From assembly GCA_041179245.1 (NCBI GenBank), contig JBEGTT010000198.1, positions 1-10,882 of the forward strand: 10,882 bases of DNA. The letters are read 5' to 3'. How positions within the stretch are numbered: position 1 is the first letter of the stretch; every line of letters begins with the position of its first letter. The DNA comes from JBEGTT01 sp041179245. Lineage in GTDB: Bacteria; Pseudomonadota; Gammaproteobacteria; Burkholderiales; Rhodocyclaceae. Under the pieces are notes generated by a model. That model was not told the origin of the DNA. It searched no databases and saw nothing but the letters and a program-made list of their open reading frames with translations. Position numbers and translations under genes: made by a program. This document shows positions 1 to 6,519 of this stretch, in pieces.

Positions 1-612
1 ATTTAGCGTCGCATCACCCACCACAAAATCACCCCGCAACCAGACAGACAAATCAGGCCCAATCAGAGGAATGGCTGAAAACAAGTTAACAATCACCTGC
101 GCACCCCAGAAGGACATTTGTCCCCATGGAAGGAGGTAACCGAAGAAGGCTTCGCCCATCAAGCAGAGGAAAATCCCTGTACCAAACAGCCAGATCAATT
201 CACGTGGCTGACGATATGAACCGTACAGCAGACCGCGGAACATATGCAGATACACTACAATGAAGAAGGCCGATGCTCCAGTGGAGTGCATGTAGCGAAT
301 CAGCCATCCCCACGGCACATCACGCATGATGTACTCAACAGATGCGAAAGCGATCGGAATACCGTTGGCATTCAACGACGCATCTGGCTTAAAGTGCATT
401 ACCAAGAAAATACCGGTCAAGATTTGAATAACCAGCGCCAGCAGCGCTAGAGATCCAAAGAAATACCAGAAGTTAAAATTCTTTGGTGCGTAATACTCAG
501 ACAGATGCCCCTTCCACATAGAAGTTGCTGGGAAACGTGCATCAACCCATTCCAGCAAATTTCCCTGGAGGCTACCGTCAGACTTGTACTTTTCGAAAGT
601 TCCACCAGCCAT
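1..612 (-). CDS. petB: Ubiquinol-cytochrome c reductase cytochrome b subunit, N-terminal part (cut by window edge)
   Basis: This is the membrane subunit of respiratory complex III (cytochrome bc1), which carries both b hemes and the quinol oxidation and reduction sites. The first 204 codons are visible and the 3' part lies outside the window. The N-terminus reads MAGGTFEKYKSDGSLQG. Helix A covers about residues 47-72. RYMHSTGAS and YLHMFRGLLYGSY supply heme ligands H109 and H123, with the family spacing of 14. GYLLPWGQMSFWGAQV follows, the conserved helix C/quinol-site segment. The second histidine pair, in helix D, would fall beyond the edge. The ATG is supported by a strong AGGGAG at 620-625 spaced 7 bases away. 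It starts 2 bases after the petA TAA, so the two are surely co-transcribed and probably translationally coupled. The reading frame is clean. A cytochrome c1 gene (petC) is expected next, outside the window. Confidence 0.96.
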   Translation of the reverse strand, partial: MAGGTFEKYKSDGSLQGNLLEWVDARFPATSMWKGHLSEYYAPKNFNFWYFFGSLALLALVIQILTGIFLVMHFKPDASLNANGIPIAFASVEYIMRDVPWGWLIRYMHSTGASAFFIVVYLHMFRGLLYGSYRQPRELIWLFGTGIFLCLMGEAFFGYLLPWGQMSFWGAQVIVNLFSAIPLIGPDLSVWLRGDFVVGDATLN

Positions 613-614
613 GA

Positions 615-1211
615 TTACGCTCCCTTCTTGTCTTCACCAATGAGGATGCGCGTATCGGTCAGATACATGTGCGGCGGAACCTCAAGGTTAGTTGGTGCTG
701 GCTTGCTCTTATAAACGCGACCAGCGAAATCGAACGTTGAACCGTGGCATGGGCACAAGAAACCACCCAACCAGTCACCCGCCATTCCTTCCTAAGAACC
801 GTGTTTAAACTTGGCGGAGGGAGAACAACCCAAATGAGTACAAATACCAACTACCAGCATAATTTCTGGCTTGATGGATCGACTTTCATTCTTGCAATAG
901 GCGGGTTGCTGATCCTTCTCAGACAATGGATCTACTACCGAGTCAGCCAATTTTGGCAACGTATCCAACATCTCTTTCGTGCGGTTGATAATCCACACGG
1001 GCTTACCACGCCACTCAACGGTCATCATCTGACCCGGCTCAAGCTTGCTGACATCCACCTCAACGGGTGCTCCAGCCGCTTTTGCACGCTCCGACGGCAG
1101 CATACTGGCGACAAACGGCACCAGTGTTGCAACTGCGCCCACGCCCCCGACGGCCGCTGTCGCGACAATCAGCCGACGCCTGCCGCAGTCAACTTTTCCT
1201 TGATTGCTCAT
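615..1211 (-). pseudogene. petA: Rieske iron-sulfur subunit of cytochrome bc1, interrupted by an in-frame TAG
   Basis: This encodes the 2Fe-2S subunit of complex III, which passes electrons from quinol to cytochrome c1. The full frame is 198 codons, the family's usual length. It starts MSNQGKVDCGRRRLIVAT, a twin-arginine-type signal anchor with a hydrophobic stretch at about residues 14-37. Box 1 is CTHLGC (124-129) and box 2 is CPCHGS (153-158). Together they give cluster ligands C124, H126, C153 and H156 and the disulfide C129-C155. After box 2 the usual C-terminal segment follows (FDFAGRVYKSKPAPTNLEVP, then TDTRILIGED), ending in TAA at 615-617. Codon 140 (792-794) is TAG, lying between the boxes in the same frame, so ordinary translation yields 139 residues without box 2. 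There is no frameshift. I type it as a pseudogene because of the stop, but it may be a sequencing error or a suppressed codon. The ATG at 1211 has AGGA at 1220-1223; an ATG at 1247 would add 12 unlike residues. Confidence 0.9.
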
Positions 1212-1255
1212 AGTGCAGATTCCTAAATAATAAACGTGACAAACCAAACCCGCCG

Positions 1256-1285
1256 ATTATACGTCAGCGGTACAGGCATGTACAA
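1256..1285 (-). promoter_or_regulatory. Probable sigma-70 promoter of petAB
   Basis: In the 78-base gap between recR and petA the minus strand has a perfect -10 TATAAT (1261-1256). A partial -35 TTGTAC (1285-1280) lies 18 bases upstream of it. Transcription would start near 1249, giving a leader of about 40 bases before the petA ATG. The inverted repeat GTACA-N4-TGTAC overlaps the -35. The -35 matches the consensus at only 3 of 6 positions, so activation may be needed, or petAB may be partly transcribed from upstream. Confidence 0.55.
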
Positions 1286-1289
1286 AATG

Positions 1290-1883
1290 TCACAAATAAC
1301 GTCGTTCCCGTACTGCTTGGGCAAGCGTTCCGCTATCGACAAACTCCAACTCCCCACCCACTGGGACGCCGCGAGCAATTCTACTAACAGCCACCCCTCG
1401 TTGCTCAAGCTGAGTAGTCAGGTAAAAGGCCGTTGCTTCACCTTCGTTGGTAAAATTTGTTGCCAAAATAACTTCACGTACCTGACCGTTACAGGCTCTC
1501 TGCAACAAACGTTCCATACCAAGTTCTTTTGGACCAACACCATCAAGAGGTGAAAGCCGACCCATTAAAACGTAATACAATCCGCCATACGCCTGTGTCT
1601 GCTCCATCATGTTCATATCCACAGGAGACTCAACAACGCAAAGTAGTGCGACATCTCTTTGCTCTGATGCACAAACATCGCAAACGGGCTGCTCCGCATA
1701 ATTGTTACAGCGCTCACATTGATGCAAATTAACCAATGCGCTCGACAGGGCATCAGCTAACTGCTGAGCACCCTTTCTTTCCCGCTGCAGCAAGTGGTAC
1801 GCCATTCGCTGAGCTGATTTCGGCCCTACTCCCGGTAAACATCGCAGAGACTGAACCAAACTCTCCAAAACAGACGCAGTCAT
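1290..1883 (-). CDS. recR: Recombination mediator protein RecR
   Basis: RecR acts with RecF and RecO to load RecA on gapped, SSB-coated DNA during recombinational repair. The 197 residues match the family length. Visible in order are a helix-hairpin-helix (RCLPGVGPKSAQRMAYHLL, about 14-32), a four-cysteine zinc finger (C56, C59, C68, C71), and a Toprim domain from about residue 78. The Toprim domain contains LLCVVESPVD, then YYVLMGRLSPLDGVGP and later ILATNFTNEGEATAFYL. The C-terminal segment SRIARGVPVGGELEFVD is the usual DNA-clamp part, and the protein ends ERRYL before TGA. The start MTASVLESL at 1883 gives the standard N-terminus, although the ribosome binding site is weak. It follows ybaB by 28 bases in the conserved dnaX-ybaB-recR operon. 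Confidence 0.97.
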   Translation of the reverse strand: MTASVLESLVQSLRCLPGVGPKSAQRMAYHLLQRERKGAQQLADALSSALVNLHQCERCNNYAEQPVCDVCASEQRDVALLCVVESPVDMNMMEQTQAYGGLYYVLMGRLSPLDGVGPKELGMERLLQRACNGQVREVILATNFTNEGEATAFYLTTQLEQRGVAVSRIARGVPVGGELEFVDSGTLAQAVRERRYL

Positions 1884-1911
1884 GACGGCTTACCAATCCA
1901 CAGTTTCACGG

Positions 1912-2244
1912 TCAGAAAGGCAGCTTAAATCCGGGCGGAAGATTCAAGCCTGCGGTGAATGAGGACATTTTTTCCTCCGAAAGGGCTTTACCGCGACGCG
2001 ACGCATCGTTTATTGCAGCCGCAATCAAATCCTCCAACATTTCTTTGTCATCCATAACAGAAGAATCAATTGAAACCCGGCGAACCTCGTTGGAGCAAGT
2101 CATCACAACCTTAACCATTCCCGCACCAGACTGCCCTTCAACTTCCATCGTCGCAAGCTGATCCTGCGCCTTTTTCATATTTTCTTGCATCATCTGGGCC
2201 TGTTTCATCAAGCCGCCCAATCCACCAACTCCACCTTTAAACAT
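1912..2244 (-). CDS. ybaB: YbaB/EbfC family nucleoid-associated protein
   Basis: This is a small DNA-binding protein of 110 residues that forms dimers and binds duplex DNA as a nucleoid-associated factor. Its exact cellular role is not settled in the family. The N-terminus has a glycine-rich start (MFKGGVGGLGG) and then a long helix, LMKQAQMMQENMKKAQDQL. This leads into the strand region with GMVKVVMTCSNEVRRVSID and a C-terminal helix ending in NLPPGFKLPF, all typical of the family. The ribosome binding site AGGAG lies 8 bases before the ATG, and the TAG stop of dnaX is embedded in it (TAGGAG), which suggests translational coupling. dnaX ends 11 bases upstream and recR starts 28 bases downstream. 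Confidence 0.95.
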   Translation of the reverse strand: MFKGGVGGLGGLMKQAQMMQENMKKAQDQLATMEVEGQSGAGMVKVVMTCSNEVRRVSIDSSVMDDKEMLEDLIAAAINDASRRGKALSEEKMSSFTAGLNLPPGFKLPF

Positions 2245-2255
2245 CCGACCTTCTC

Positions 2256-3881
2256 CTATAACAGGGATTTAACGGAATCCGGTACGACGGTTGCGCCGAA
2301 CACCGACTTCATTTCGTTTACTAATGCGTCCTGCTGTATCGCCGACAGAGCCTCATCTACTTTGACAGTTAACTCTCGTTGAACCACTACCGCCGGCGTA
2401 TCAACTTCATTTTCAGCTACTTCAATCCGAAGCTGTACCGGACAGCCTGCACGCTCAACCAATGCCACCTGCAATTTATCCTGAGCTGGCTTTGTCAGTA
2501 GGTACTTAGCACTCGGTGCTAAACGCAACAAACACCGCGGCGGAGCATATTCACGCAGTTCGCAATGCTGAGCTAAGGTTTTCACCATCCCACTCAACTC
2601 AAGACCTGCAAGAATTTCTCTCCAATCGCTTGCGTCAGCAGGTAGATCATTTTGTTGAGTGGGCAAAGGGGCTGAAGGCGTAACCGGCGAACTTTCCAAC
2701 GCATCAATAGGCAATGTGAGCCGGCTCTGCAGCTTTTCAGGAGATTTAACAAACACCGAAGCTTGGGCAGGTACCGCAGAGAAGGTCTCGCCCTGTTGCA
2801 TGGGCACAAATGCCGACAAACGCAACATCACCATTACGAAACCCGATTTTTCGTCAGGAGCCAAATACAGTTCCTGCCGCCCCTGAATCGCAATCTGATA
2901 AGCCAATTGCACCGCTTCTGGGGTAAGCGCTTTAGATAAGGCGAGCAACTGCGAGTGCTCGGACAAATCATCCGTAACGTAGCACGGCACTAGTTGCAGT
3001 AATTGAATCTGGGTAAGTCGGCTGGCCATTTCCTGTAATGCCGAGCCAAAAGAGACACTTTCGCTATCTAGCGCATCAACCCCACGCATCATAGCGGTCA
3101 AGTCGCCAGCCACCAATAATTCCAGCAATCCGATGACCGCTCCACCATCAATCGCCCCCAGCATGGCGCGAACCTGCTCCAATTCGACCTTGCCAGCACC
3201 ATGAGCTATCGCCTGATCCAGCAACGAAAGGGCATCACGCATACTCCCTGCTGCTGCTTTGGCCACCACCGCCAAAGCTGGTAATTCATAAGGAACACCT
3301 TCTGCATTCAGAATATGGGTCAAATATTCAGTAATAGCGGCTGGCACCATCTGCTTAAGATTGAACTGCAGGCAGCGTGACAATACGGTGACCGGGATTT
3401 TTTGCGGATCGGTCGTCGCAAGAATGAACTTGACGTGCTCTGGAGGCTCTTCCAGCGTTTTCAGCATGGCATTAAATGCTGAATTGGAGAGCATATGAAC
3501 TTCGTCTATGACGTAAACTTTGAAGCGCCCACGGGTCGGTGCATAAACCGCATTTTCAAGGAGTTGGCGCATTTCTTCGACGCGGGTATTGGTTGCAGCG
3601 TCGACTTCTAGCAAATCAACGAACCGCCCAGCATCTATTTCCTGGCAAGCAGAACAGAGGCCACACGGATGAGCCGTAATTCCCGTTTCACAGTTAAGCG
3701 ATTTCGCCAGAATCCGCGCAATGGTGGTTTTGCCAACACCACGAGTCCCAGTAAAGAGGTAGGCATGATGCAAACGCTGTTCAGTCAGCGCGTGATTCAG
3801 TGCACGAACCACGTGCTCCTGCCCAACCAATGAGGAAAAATTCCGAGGACGCCATTTACGGGCAAGTACTTGATAACTCAT
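2256..3881 (-). CDS. dnaX: DNA polymerase III subunits gamma/tau
   Basis: This is the clamp-loader ATPase of the replisome. The tau form also tethers polymerase cores and DnaB helicase. It has 541 residues starting MSYQVLARKWRPRNFSSLVG, the family N-terminus. Walker A is GTRGVGKTT (45-53). The zinc module uses C64, C73, C76 and C79. Walker B is VYVIDEVHM (122-130). Sensor 1 is LATTDPQKIP, the SRC motif at 168-170 carries the trans-acting arginine, and sensor 2 is GSMRDALSLLDQ (212-223). A low-conservation proline-rich linker at about 380-430 leads to the tau-specific C-terminus, ending near VNEMKSVFGATVVPDSVKSL. A GTG 48 bases further upstream would run into the SRP RNA and adds non-homologous residues, so I reject it. 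The ribosome binding site is weak. It ends in TAG. I saw no A-AAA-AAG slippery site that would make a gamma form. Confidence 0.97.
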   Translation of the reverse strand: MSYQVLARKWRPRNFSSLVGQEHVVRALNHALTEQRLHHAYLFTGTRGVGKTTIARILAKSLNCETGITAHPCGLCSACQEIDAGRFVDLLEVDAATNTRVEEMRQLLENAVYAPTRGRFKVYVIDEVHMLSNSAFNAMLKTLEEPPEHVKFILATTDPQKIPVTVLSRCLQFNLKQMVPAAITEYLTHILNAEGVPYELPALAVVAKAAAGSMRDALSLLDQAIAHGAGKVELEQVRAMLGAIDGGAVIGLLELLVAGDLTAMMRGVDALDSESVSFGSALQEMASRLTQIQLLQLVPCYVTDDLSEHSQLLALSKALTPEAVQLAYQIAIQGRQELYLAPDEKSGFVMVMLRLSAFVPMQQGETFSAVPAQASVFVKSPEKLQSRLTLPIDALESSPVTPSAPLPTQQNDLPADASDWREILAGLELSGMVKTLAQHCELREYAPPRCLLRLAPSAKYLLTKPAQDKLQVALVERAGCPVQLRIEVAENEVDTPAVVVQRELTVKVDEALSAIQQDALVNEMKSVFGATVVPDSVKSLL

Positions 3882-3908
3882 CGTCGATCCAGCACAAGAA
3901 ATGAAAGT

Positions 3909-4004
3909 GGCGAGCCTAACCCCCGGCACTTGCAGTAAATAGCTGTGGCTGCTTCCTTCCGGACCTGACCAGATTCACCATCCTGCAATGCGGGGAGACC
4001 CGCC
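3909..4004 (-). ncRNA. ffs: Signal recognition particle RNA, small bacterial (4.5S) type
   Basis: This is the RNA core of the signal recognition particle. It binds Ffh and guides ribosomes making membrane proteins to FtsY. The minus strand carries the hallmark apical hairpin, with GGTCAGGTCC then GGAAGGAAGCAGCC as in E. coli 4.5S RNA. I set the ends from the closing helix: the first eight bases GGCGGGTC pair fully with the last eight GGCTCGCC, counting G-U pairs. Inside that, CCCCGCA pairs with TGCCGGGG around a bulged base, and TTGCAG pairs with CTGCAA. The resulting 96 bases fit the short class without an Alu domain. It sits 27 bases upstream of the dnaX ATG on the same strand, with no terminator between, so the 3' end probably arises by processing of a shared transcript. 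Confidence 0.95.
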
Positions 4005-4011
4005 GGCGCGA

Positions 4012-4020
4012 AGTCTATCA
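4012..4020 (-). promoter_or_regulatory. Possible extended -10 promoter element for ffs
   Basis: Upstream of the SRP RNA the minus strand reads TGATAGACT, that is TGn followed by TAGACT (4 of 6 matches to TATAAT). It is spaced 7 bases before the first base of the closing helix at 4004. No good -35 is visible, although an extended -10 can work without one. The placement fits a start at the mature 5' end, but the match is modest. Confidence 0.35.
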
Positions 4021-4063
4021 CAGCCAAGACTTAGGATTCTTAGGACTCTTGCGCAAAATAGAG

Positions 4064-4744
4064 TTAGGAAAGAAAACGAGTGAAGTTTTCAACTGGCTCA
4101 CGCACCGTTTGGAGCTGGTTCACCGGGGCATTCAAATCTGCATAACCCAGCGACATGCCAGTCACTAACTGTTGGTGTGGCGGAATTTCCAAGACTTCCT
4201 CAATAATTCGGTGGTACTTCAGGAAAGCCGCCTGAATGCACGTATCCAGGCCAAAACCCCGTGCCGCCAACATCAAATTCTCGGTAAACATCCCGAAATC
4301 TAGCCAACTCCCCTGGCCCATATCCCGGTCAATCGTGAAAAAAACGCCTACTGGCGCATCAAAAAATTCATAGTTACGCCCCGCCTGAGCATGCATTTTT
4401 TCTTTATTTTCCTTGCCAATTCCCAACAGGCTGTACATATCAAGACCGATTTTACGGCGACGTCCAATGTACGGATCACGCCATTTCGGCGGGTAATAAT
4501 CATATTCCTCGTCACCTGGTTCATTGGCAGCGTGGGCTGCTAATAGTGCCTGTGTGAGCCGATTTTTCCGCTCTCCTGTCACCACCGTCACAAACCAAGG
4601 CTGAATATTTGTCCCACTAGGAGAACGAGCAGCCAATTTCAAAATATCGACTAACGATTCTTCTGGCACTGGCGTAGATAAAAAAGCCCGAACGGAACGA
4701 CGGGTATTGATCGCATCAATTAAGCTTAAGGGTTGTGGTGACAT
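4064..4744 (-). CDS. Nitroreductase family FMN-dependent oxidoreductase (PnbA/NfnB-like)
   Basis: This is a cytosolic flavoenzyme of 226 residues in the nitroreductase superfamily, whose members reduce nitroaromatics, quinones or related electron acceptors with NAD(P)H. Near the N-terminus AINTRRSVRAF (11-21) is the FMN phosphate-binding arginine/serine motif. RSPSGTNIQPW (40-50) is the second conserved block, and TGMSLGYAD near residue 200 is the C-terminal FMN-contact block. The middle segment, rich in tyrosine and arginine (YDYYPPKWRDPYIGRRR), is typical of the nitrobenzoate-reductase-like subgroup. The physiological substrate cannot be read from sequence. The ATG at 4744 has GGAG 5 bases upstream; the in-frame GTG at 4750 has no such site. 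The chemoreceptor gene ends 47 bases upstream with no clear terminator, so read-through is possible. Confidence 0.88.
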   Translation of the reverse strand: MSPQPLSLIDAINTRRSVRAFLSTPVPEESLVDILKLAARSPSGTNIQPWFVTVVTGERKNRLTQALLAAHAANEPGDEEYDYYPPKWRDPYIGRRRKIGLDMYSLLGIGKENKEKMHAQAGRNYEFFDAPVGVFFTIDRDMGQGSWLDFGMFTENLMLAARGFGLDTCIQAAFLKYHRIIEEVLEIPPHQQLVTGMSLGYADLNAPVNQLQTVREPVENFTRFLS

Positions 4745-4791
4745 AAACACTCCGCAAAAAAATATTCAAACAGCTGCTTATTTTAGAGCCT

Positions 4792-6456
4792 TCAACTCGT
4801 TTTAAATTGGCCAATGGAACTTTTCAGCGTCCTTGCCAATTCCCGCAGCCGGTCAGCCGATGCTGATGTTTGCTGGGCCGCTGCGTTATTCGCCTCCGAA
4901 GACTGCGCAACCCGCTCAACCCGATGCGCAATTTGCTGACTCGCCATACTCTGTTCCTGAATAGAGCTGACCATATCATTGACCTGCCCAACCACCTGCG
5001 TCACGCTGTTCCTAATCTCTGCAATCGCAGTCCCTGCTTGACTCGCCAGATACACACCCTTATCGACTTGCTCCACAGCGCCCTCCATCGTTTTGAGCGA
5101 CATATTGGCATCTGTCTGAATTTTGGTAATCATTTCACTTATTTCAACCGTGGCAGACGTTGTTCTCTCCGCCAACTTACGAACCTCATCAGCGACCACC
5201 GCAAAGCCACGTCCCTGCTCCCCGGCTCTGGCGGCTTCGATCGCCGCATTCAAGGCCAATAAATTAGTTTGATCGGCAACATCCTTAATAACCTGCACGA
5301 TGGTCGAAATTTTGCCAGAACTAGCACTCAACGAACTCATTCCAGAAGATGTTTCGCGGACAGTGTGGGCAATCCGATTAATTTCTTCAATCGCTTGCTC
5401 AATAACTCCTCCTCCTTCAGAGGAAAGCTTCCCTGCCTGTTCAGACAGTATCAAGGCTGATTTTGCATTTTCGGTAATCTGGCTGATGCTAGCGGATAGC
5501 TCCTCAACCGCTGCCGACATCGATGAAGCTGACTCGCTGGAGTCGGCTGAAGCCGCTGCCACCTGCTGTGCCGCACTAGCCAGTGAATCTGCAGCAAACT
5601 CAGTATCGGAAACGGATACCGCAATTCCCTTAATCGTTTGTCGTAAATTGTTTTGCATCCGACTTTGATTGGCGATCAAGCTGGTGTTGTCGCCCGTTTT
5701 GACCGCCAAAGACTGGGTCAAATCTCCCGCAGCAATACGCTCAACAACCGCTTTGGCCATATCAGGTTCGCCCCCGATGGTATCGACCACGCCTTTACCT
5801 ATTGCCCCACCCACCATGAGCAGAATGCCAATGGCGATCAGAGTAGCCATCGTCATCACCAACATTGAACGCTCGCCATCGCGCTCAGCTTCTTTCGCCA
5901 TTTCATCGCTTAAGCGAATATTTAACTCAACGAGTTCGCCTAATGTCGCTTCTGATTTATTGAAGAAGGGGATGGCGGCATAGGCAGCAACCAACCAGTC
6001 CGCTTTCGCCCTAGCGATCTCGTCAACCTCATGCACTTTGGACAAGCGCTCAATTTGCTTATTGATCTCTACTTCTGCCGACTTCCAAGCGGCCCAATCT
6101 GCTTCAAAACGCTTCCAAAGTACGCCTTCTTCTGTGACTTTTGGCAGCGCTTGATAGGCCACCCAACTTTTTTGGATGCGTTGCCAAATTTCTTTTTTCT
6201 TTTCTAGCACCTTGCCAAAAAGTTCAGGCTCAGCGCCTTGCACCAACAGCAAACCGATCATCCGGTTTTCCGAGCGAATAGCGGTCGCACCCTCACTTAT
6301 CTTTTCCAGATTCACCACTGAAGACATTCGGACTTTTGCCACATCTGCCAATGAGTTCTGCCCCTTGTTCAACCCCCAAACACCCGCAAGGGCGACCACA
6401 ACTAAGGCAATCAGGGCGACAGCGACCAGCGACATCAGTTTTTTAGTCAGCGACAT
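4792..6456 (-). CDS. Methyl-accepting chemotaxis protein with four-helix-bundle-type sensor domain
   Basis: This transmembrane chemoreceptor of 554 residues controls the CheA/CheW kinase complex. TM1 is at about residues 8-29. A helical periplasmic domain of roughly 165 residues (30-196) has the look of a 4HB_MCP ligand-binding domain, including NLEKISEGATAIRSENRMIG. TM2 is at about 197-219. A HAMP segment follows, with the GGEPDMAKAVVERIAAGDLT signature (228-247). The cytoplasmic coiled-coil hairpin has its tip at about 394-425, with DQTNLLALNAAIEAARAGEQ and then GRGFAVVADEVRKLAERT. The C-terminus ends SSIGQFKTS without an NWETF-type tether. Its ligand is unknown. The start ATG has AGGA 7 bases upstream. 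It follows the GGDEF-EAL gene by 63 bases, a gap holding an inverted repeat, so it could be in the same operon or have its own promoter. Confidence 0.95.
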   Translation of the reverse strand: MSLTKKLMSLVAVALIALVVVALAGVWGLNKGQNSLADVAKVRMSSVVNLEKISEGATAIRSENRMIGLLLVQGAEPELFGKVLEKKKEIWQRIQKSWVAYQALPKVTEEGVLWKRFEADWAAWKSAEVEINKQIERLSKVHEVDEIARAKADWLVAAYAAIPFFNKSEATLGELVELNIRLSDEMAKEAERDGERSMLVMTMATLIAIGILLMVGGAIGKGVVDTIGGEPDMAKAVVERIAAGDLTQSLAVKTGDNTSLIANQSRMQNNLRQTIKGIAVSVSDTEFAADSLASAAQQVAAASADSSESASSMSAAVEELSASISQITENAKSALILSEQAGKLSSEGGGVIEQAIEEINRIAHTVRETSSGMSSLSASSGKISTIVQVIKDVADQTNLLALNAAIEAARAGEQGRGFAVVADEVRKLAERTTSATVEISEMITKIQTDANMSLKTMEGAVEQVDKGVYLASQAGTAIAEIRNSVTQVVGQVNDMVSSIQEQSMASQQIAHRVERVAQSSEANNAAAQQTSASADRLRELARTLKSSIGQFKTS

Positions 6457-6483
6457 GTCAAAATCCTAATTCTGTGGGTGAGC

Positions 6484-6519
6484 ACGGTTATTGTGTTTAT
6501 AGCGGCACAGTCTAACCGT
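6484..6519. repeat. Inverted repeat ACGGTTA-N22-TAACCGT between the GGDEF-EAL and chemoreceptor genes
   Basis: Two perfect 7-base arms (6484-6490 and 6513-6519) flank 22 bases. Inside them TGTG (6492-6495) can pair with CACA (6506-6509), so an RNA hairpin of 7+4 pairs with a small internal loop can form. It occupies most of the 63-base gap and touches the stop codon of the GGDEF-EAL gene. There is no T-run on either side, so it is not a standard terminator. It could be a processing or attenuating hairpin, or an operator. On the minus strand the interval also contains GCCGCTATAA, loosely like a -10 region. Confidence 0.5.

Noticed and set aside
615..800. Frameshift as the cause of the petA break
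   Set aside because: Reading straight through the TAG keeps the same frame to CPCHGS and the natural TAA, so it is a single stop codon and not a shift.
744..1226. 160-codon open frame on the plus strand opposite petA
   Set aside because: It is antisense to the Rieske gene. Its product is rich in histidine, arginine and cysteine with no recognisable motif, while the minus-strand frame has clear family motifs. It is a shadow frame.
3380..3410. Run of six A on the minus strand in dnaX (CAA AAA ATC), as a possible frameshift site making gamma
   Set aside because: It lies inside the ATPase core (DPQKIPV), far too early for a gamma form, and is not in the A-AAA-AAG register. The codons are needed for the conserved motif.
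3882..3929. 16-codon N-terminal extension of dnaX from a GTG at 3929
   Set aside because: It overlaps the SRP RNA, adds residues unlike any DnaX N-terminus, and MSYQVLARKWRP is the standard start.
4030..4050. Imperfect direct repeat TCCTAAGAA/TCCTAAGTC before the SRP RNA
   Set aside because: Two short copies with no matching known operator, and too little to separate from chance.
4036..4063. ACTCT...AGAGT hairpin after the nitroreductase as a terminator
   Set aside because: Five base pairs, low stability and no T-run following, so it does not meet the pattern of a factor-independent terminator.
5300..5668. 122-codon plus-strand frame opposite the 4HB chemoreceptor
   Set aside because: Antisense shadow of a long helical, alanine- and serine-rich coding region, with no motif and no ribosome binding site of note.
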